This document shows, piece after piece, positions 60,189 to 64,000 of a stretch of DNA of 64,000 nt (positions are counted from its first letter, which is position 1; the number at the start of each line of letters is the position of its first letter). The notes beneath the pieces are model-generated. The model had not been told where the DNA came from and did no database searches. It worked only from the letters and a program-made list of their open reading frames with translations. The stretch is from NCBI RefSeq assembly GCF_013177735.1, contig NZ_WOEZ01000276.1, forward strand, positions 1 to 64,000. The letters are read 5' to 3'. The DNA is from Paraburkholderia elongata (lineage in GTDB: Bacteria > Pseudomonadota > Gammaproteobacteria > Burkholderiales > Burkholderiaceae). Both the position numbers and the translations under genes were made by a program.

Positions 60189-61535
60189 TCAACGCATCGG
60201 GACGCCGCCGCCTTTGAAATTAGCTTTCTTCAGCAGCGATTCATACTGTTGCGACATAACGTACGACTGCACCTGCGCCATGAAATCCATTGTGACGACG
60301 ACAATGATCAGCAGCGACGTTCCACCAAAATAAAACGGCACGTTCCAGCGCAGTACCAAAAATTCAGGCAGCAGACAAACAAACACGATGTAGATCGCAC
60401 CAGCCAGCGTCAGACGCGTCAGGATGCGGTCGATGTATCGCGCCGTTTGATCGCCCGGGCGGATGCCTGGGACGAAAGCGCCACTCTTTTTCAGGTTGTC
60501 GGCCGTTTCCCTGCTGTTGAACACCAGTGCGGTGTAGAAGAAGCAGAAGAAGACGATCGCCAACGCGTACAGCAACACGTACACGGGTTGACCGGGCTTA
60601 ATGGCTTCGGCCACGTTGTGCAACGTGTCTGCGAACCAGCTGGCACGCGACCCTGAACTAAACCAGTTCAGGATGGTTGCCGGGAAGAGAATGATCGACG
60701 ATGCAAAGATCGGCGGAATCACACCCGACATATTCAACTTCAGCGGCAGATGCGAAGACTGTCCGCCGTAAATCTTGTTACCGACTTGCCGCTTGGCGTA
60801 ATTCACAAGAATCTTGCGCTGGCCGCGTTCGATGAACACCACCAGATACGTCACACCAGCAATCAGCGCAACCACGATAATCGCCGAGATGATGCTCATC
60901 GAGCCGGTTCGCACCAGTTCGAAAAGACCACCGATTGCGTTCGGGAAACCCGCCGCAATACCGCCGAAAATGATGATCGAGATACCGTTACCCAGCCCAC
61001 GTTCCGTGATCTGCTCACCCAGCCACATCAGGAACATCGTGCCGGTCACCAGCGTCACGACCGTCGTCAACCGAAATACCATCCCCGGATCGATCACCAG
61101 GCCCGGCTGATTTTCCAGTGCGACGGCAATGCCGAACGCCTGGAACGTCGCCAGCAGGACCGTAAAGACACGCGTGTACTGCGTAATCTTCCGTTGACCC
61201 GCCTGCCCTTCCTTTTTCAGCGCTTCCAGCTGCGGCGAGACAATCGCCAGCAACTGCATGATGATCGACGCCGAAATGTACGGCATGATCCCCAGCGCAA
61301 AAATCGTGAACCGCGAAAGTGCACCACCCGAGAACATGTTGAACATGCCAAGGATGCCGCCCGACTGGCTTTGGAACAACTTTGCCAGCTGGTCCGGGTC
61401 AATACCCGGCACCGGAATGTGCGCGCCGATACGGTAGACGATCAACGCCAGCAGCAGGAATACTGCACGCCGACGCAGATCGCCAAACTTCGCCGCGCTG
61501 CGACCGGGTTTTGCGAGACTCGGACTGTTAGCCAA
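60189..61535 (-). CDS. secY: Preprotein translocase subunit SecY
   Basis: 448 residues from TTG at 61535, which has GGAG and AGAAGG upstream; the family start (ANSPSLAKPGRSA) fits. Ten membrane helices with the plug and lateral gate, including MFNMFSGGALSRFTIFALGI and the C-terminal VVVTMDFMAQVQSYVMSQQY. Main channel of the Sec translocon. Standard spc-operon position between rplO and infA. Confidence 0.97.
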   Translation of the reverse strand: MANSPSLAKPGRSAAKFGDLRRRAVFLLLALIVYRIGAHIPVPGIDPDQLAKLFQSQSGGILGMFNMFSGGALSRFTIFALGIMPYISASIIMQLLAIVSPQLEALKKEGQAGQRKITQYTRVFTVLLATFQAFGIAVALENQPGLVIDPGMVFRLTTVVTLVTGTMFLMWLGEQITERGLGNGISIIIFGGIAAGFPNAIGGLFELVRTGSMSIISAIIVVALIAGVTYLVVFIERGQRKILVNYAKRQVGNKIYGGQSSHLPLKLNMSGVIPPIFASSIILFPATILNWFSSGSRASWFADTLHNVAEAIKPGQPVYVLLYALAIVFFCFFYTALVFNSRETADNLKKSGAFVPGIRPGDQTARYIDRILTRLTLAGAIYIVFVCLLPEFLVLRWNVPFYFGGTSLLIIVVVTMDFMAQVQSYVMSQQYESLLKKANFKGGGVPMR

Positions 61536-61581
61536 GTACCTTCTCCGATGCAAATGCTAGTGACGGCAAATAACTTGCGCG

Positions 61582-62016
61582 TTACTCGGCAAAAGAGCCG
61601 CCGGCTGCTTCAATCGCAGCGCGCGCACCCTTCGTCGCACCCAGACCCTTCACAACGACCTTGCGCTTGAGCTCGCCCGTCGCGATGATCTTGGCGCTCT
61701 TGATCAGCTCGCCGAGCAGGCCGGCTTGCTTCAGAGCCAACAGATCGATTTCGTCGACCGGCAGCTTTTCCAGATCAGAGAGACGCACTTCACCGACGAA
61801 TTCCTTCGTCAGCGAGGTGAAGCCACGCTTCGGCAGGCGACGTTGCAGCGGCATTTGACCGCCTTCGAAGCCAACCTTGTGAAAGCCGCCCGAACGCGAC
61901 TTCTGACCCTTGTGACCACGGCCAGCAGTCTTGCCCAGACCGGAGCCGATACCACGGCCGACGCGACGCTTAGCGTGCTTCGAGCCTTCAGCCGGCTTCA
62001 GGTTATTCAATTCCAT
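61582..62016 (-). CDS. rplO: 50S ribosomal protein L15
   Basis: 144 residues from ATG at 62016 (MELNNLKPAEGSKHAKRRVG); an ATG two codons earlier is less likely. Gly-rich basic N-terminal extension RGIGSGLGKTAGRGHKGQKS and GATKGARAAIEAAGGSF at the end. Confidence 0.97.
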   Translation of the reverse strand: MELNNLKPAEGSKHAKRRVGRGIGSGLGKTAGRGHKGQKSRSGGFHKVGFEGGQMPLQRRLPKRGFTSLTKEFVGEVRLSDLEKLPVDEIDLLALKQAGLLGELIKSAKIIATGELKRKVVVKGLGATKGARAAIEAAGGSFAE

Positions 62017-62045
62017 TATCAACTCCTTGAGTCCTGGTCAGCCGC

Positions 62046-62228
62046 TTAGCTGATGACCTTAACGAGGTACGAAACCTTGTTGATCATGCCGCGCACAGCC
62101 GGCGTGTCCTGCAACTCGCTAACCGAGTTGAGTCGGCGCAGACCCAGGCCACGCACCGTAGCACGGTGCGTTTCACGGGTGCCGATCAGGCTCTTGACGA
62201 GCTGGACCTTGACAGTTTTATCAGACAT
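62046..62228 (-). CDS. rpmD: 50S ribosomal protein L30
   Basis: 60 residues from ATG at 62228: MSDKTVKVQLVKSLIGTRET, HRATVRGLGLRRLNSVSELQ. A longer open frame upstream is the end of the rpsE region and is not part of the gene. Confidence 0.97.
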   Translation of the reverse strand: MSDKTVKVQLVKSLIGTRETHRATVRGLGLRRLNSVSELQDTPAVRGMINKVSYLVKVIS

Positions 62229-62238
62229 GGTGTCCACC

Positions 62239-62757
62239 TTAGCCCAGAATATCTTCGACGGACTTGCCGCGCTTCGCCGCGATATCACCCGGCGTCGACT
62301 GCTTGCGCAGACCGTCGAGCGTTGCACGAACGAGGTTGTACGGGTTCGTCGAACCGTGGCTCTTGGCCACAACGTTCTGCACGCCCATCACGTCGAACAC
62401 TGCGCGCATCGGGCCGCCAGCGATCACACCGGTACCGTCCTTGGCCGGAGCCAGGAGGACCATCGATGCGCCGTGCTTACCGTGCACTTCGTGTTGCAGG
62501 GTACCGTTCTTAAGCGGCACCTTGAACATGTTGCGGCGAGCCTGTTCCATCGCCTTCTGAACAGCGACCGGCACTTCCTTCGCCTTGCCCTTGCCCATAC
62601 CGACGCGGCCATCACCGTCGCCAACCACGGTCAGTGCGGCAAAACCGAGAATCCGGCCGCCCTTCACAACCTTGGTCACGCGGTTGACCGAAATCATCTT
62701 TTCGCGCAGGCCGTCGTCGCGTTCGTCAGCCTGAACTTTCGCTTGCATCTTTGCCAT
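62239..62757 (-). CDS. rpsE: 30S ribosomal protein S5
   Basis: 172 residues: EKMISVNRVTKVVKGGRILG, FAALTVVGDGDGRVGMGKGK and the C-terminal domain VIAGGPMRAVFDVMGVQNVV. Normal length. Confidence 0.97.
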   Translation of the reverse strand: MAKMQAKVQADERDDGLREKMISVNRVTKVVKGGRILGFAALTVVGDGDGRVGMGKGKAKEVPVAVQKAMEQARRNMFKVPLKNGTLQHEVHGKHGASMVLLAPAKDGTGVIAGGPMRAVFDVMGVQNVVAKSHGSTNPYNLVRATLDGLRKQSTPGDIAAKRGKSVEDILG

Positions 62758-62771
62758 GACGAATTCTTCCC

Positions 62772-63137
62772 TTAGAACTTGAGTCCGGCTTCGCGCGCCG
62801 CATCAGCCAGCGCTTTCACGCGGCCGTGGTAACGGAAACCCGAACGGTCGAAGGCGACGGATTCGATGCCGGCAGCCTTAGCCTTTTCTGCAATGCGCTT
62901 ACCGATCAGGGTCGCAGCAGCGACGTTGCCGCCCTTGCCCGTCTGATCAGCCAGTTGCGCACGCACTTCGGCTTCGAGCGTCGACGCGCTGGCGAGCACC
63001 TTGGTGCCGCACGGCGAGAACACTTGCGCATAGATGTGCGTGTTCGTGCGATGCACGGCGAGACGCGCGACCTGCAGCTCAGCGATCTTGATACGCGTCT
63101 GACGAGCGCGGCGCAGGCGAGATTGAGTCTTATCCAT
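62772..63137 (-). CDS. rplR: 50S ribosomal protein L18
   Basis: 121 residues: LAVHRTNTHIYAQVFSPCGT, AAATLIGKRIAEKAKAAGIE and SVAFDRSGFRYHGRVKALAD. Binds 5S rRNA. 12 bp after rplF. Confidence 0.97.
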   Translation of the reverse strand: MDKTQSRLRRARQTRIKIAELQVARLAVHRTNTHIYAQVFSPCGTKVLASASTLEAEVRAQLADQTGKGGNVAAATLIGKRIAEKAKAAGIESVAFDRSGFRYHGRVKALADAAREAGLKF

Positions 63138-63149
63138 GATTGCGCACCC

Positions 63150-63680
63150 TTACTTCTTCTTCGTTTCTTTGAGGATCACAACCTCATTGGCGTAACGCAC
63201 ACCCTTGCCCTTGTAGGGCTCCGGCGGGCGATAGCCGCGCACTTCTGCAGCGACTTGGCCAACTTGTTGCTTGTTGATCCCCTTGATCACGATTTCGGTT
63301 TGCGTCGGGGTTTCAGCCTTGACGCCTTCCGGCATCTGGTGCACCACGGGGTGCGAGAAACCCAGCGACAGATTCAGCTTGTCGCCTTGCGCCTGTGCGC
63401 GGTAACCGACGCCAACCAGCGTCAGCTTGCGCTCGAAACCCTTCGTCACGCCGTTCACCATGTTCGCAACCAGTGCGCGCATCGTGCCCGACATCGCATT
63501 CGCTTCGCGGCTTTCATCCACCGGCTCGAACTTCAGCGTGCCGTTGTCGTTCACCACTTTCACGAGGCTGTTTGCAGCCTGCGAAATCGTACCCAGCGGG
63601 CCCTTGACGGTAATGCGTTCGTCGCTCAGGGCCACTTCTGCGCCTTGCAGCGCGATCGGGCTTTTACCTACTCGAGACAT
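63150..63680 (-). CDS. rplF: 50S ribosomal protein L6
   Basis: 176 residues with two L6 domains: MSRVGKSPIALQGAEVALSD, NMVNGVTKGFERKLTLVGVG and PTQTEIVIKGINKQQVGQVA followed by EVRGYRPPEPYKGKGVRY. Normal length. Confidence 0.97.
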   Translation of the reverse strand: MSRVGKSPIALQGAEVALSDERITVKGPLGTISQAANSLVKVVNDNGTLKFEPVDESREANAMSGTMRALVANMVNGVTKGFERKLTLVGVGYRAQAQGDKLNLSLGFSHPVVHQMPEGVKAETPTQTEIVIKGINKQQVGQVAAEVRGYRPPEPYKGKGVRYANEVVILKETKKK

Positions 63681-63698
63681 GTTTCTCTCCTTTCGGCC

Positions 63699-64000
63699 TT
63701 AAGCGACGTAGCAGATGACTTCGCCGCCAACGCCCGTTGCACGCGCCTTGCGGTCCGTCATCACGCCCTTCGGCGTCGACACGATTGCCACGCCGAGGCC
63801 ATTCATGACCACGGGGATGTCGTTACGGCCGCGGTACACACGCAGACCAGGCTTCGAAACGCGTTCAATGCGCTCGATCACCGGACGGCCAGCGTAGTAC
63901 TTCAACACGATGTTCAATTCAGACTTCGCACCTTCGGACTTCACTGCGAAATCATCGATATAGCCTTCGTCCTTCAGGACCTGCGCAATCGCAACCTTGA
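63699..64000 (-). CDS. rpsH: 30S ribosomal protein S8, cut by the right window edge
   Basis: The C-terminal 100 residues are present: [20 protein letters not shown] at the edge, [18 protein letters not shown] and the C-terminal [20 protein letters not shown]. The 5' end lies beyond position 64,000. An internal ATG at 63944 (MKSEGAK in one reading) is a Val/Met-like coincidence and not the start. Confidence 0.95.

Noticed and set aside
1..64000. CRISPR array, tRNA or rRNA gene
   Set aside because: I saw no regularly spaced direct repeats and no cloverleaf-like segments; a tRNAscan or CRISPR search would settle it.

Overview
The window is high-GC beta-proteobacterial chromosome, most likely Paraburkholderia, Caballeronia or Burkholderia in the broad sense. 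The gene order and protein sequences of the right end (rpsH to rplQ, cutA, dsbD, hemB, engB, cytochrome c4, resB, ccsB) and the Burkholderia-type porin remnant at the left end support this. The genus is inferred from sequence character, not from a database search.

Three zones are visible. (1) Bases 1 to about 31,900 are accessory DNA. A porin remnant and an extradiol dioxygenase gene lead into a six-gene leftward catabolic operon (2108-8423: Zn-ribbon/OB protein, thiolase, acyl-CoA dehydrogenase, acyl-CoA ligase, SDR, Fe-ADH-like enzyme). A near-consensus sigma-70 promoter with a palindrome in its spacer lies upstream of it. From 8.7 to 24.5 kb the DNA is a scrapyard: a frameshifted IS5-family transposase, two ~200-bp direct repeats that each end a truncated gene, an apparently intact IS5-family element, a chimeric GlcG/HbpS pseudogene and its intact paralogue flanking a cupin gene, a truncated HpaI-type aldolase joined to an outer-membrane-protein tail, a LysR remnant and a FecR-like fragment. 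Scattered intact genes sit among these (serine hydrolase with divergent TetR, AAHS transporter, EthD, glyoxalase, LysR regulators, mug, PAP2). The zone ends with a LysR / D-tartrate dehydratase / DctA module.

(2) Bases 31,934-46,902 hold a compact, translationally coupled leftward operon for a non-canonical type II secretion / type IV pilus-like machine: GspG, GspF, GspE, PilM-, PilN-, PilO- and PilP-like proteins, a lipoprotein secretin and three minor pseudopilin-like proteins. Next to it are two paralogous NarL/FixJ response regulators, one soluble HisKA_3 kinase, a SCO1/SenC protein and a secreted lytic transglycosylase. No prepilin peptidase, PilT or GspC/K/L/M lies here, so the machine must borrow a peptidase. 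A 54-bp tandem repeat extends the PilP-like gene at its 5' end, and a GTAGGG-type motif recurs in the intergenic regions. This is the part most likely to repay study.

(3) Bases 47,000-64,000 are housekeeping core: System II cytochrome c maturation (ccsB, resB), cytochrome c4, engB, hemB, dsbD, cutA, and the spc/alpha ribosomal operons (rpsH to rplQ with secY, infA, rpmJ and rpoA), read leftward and running off the right edge inside rpsH. No tRNA, rRNA or CRISPR array was seen.
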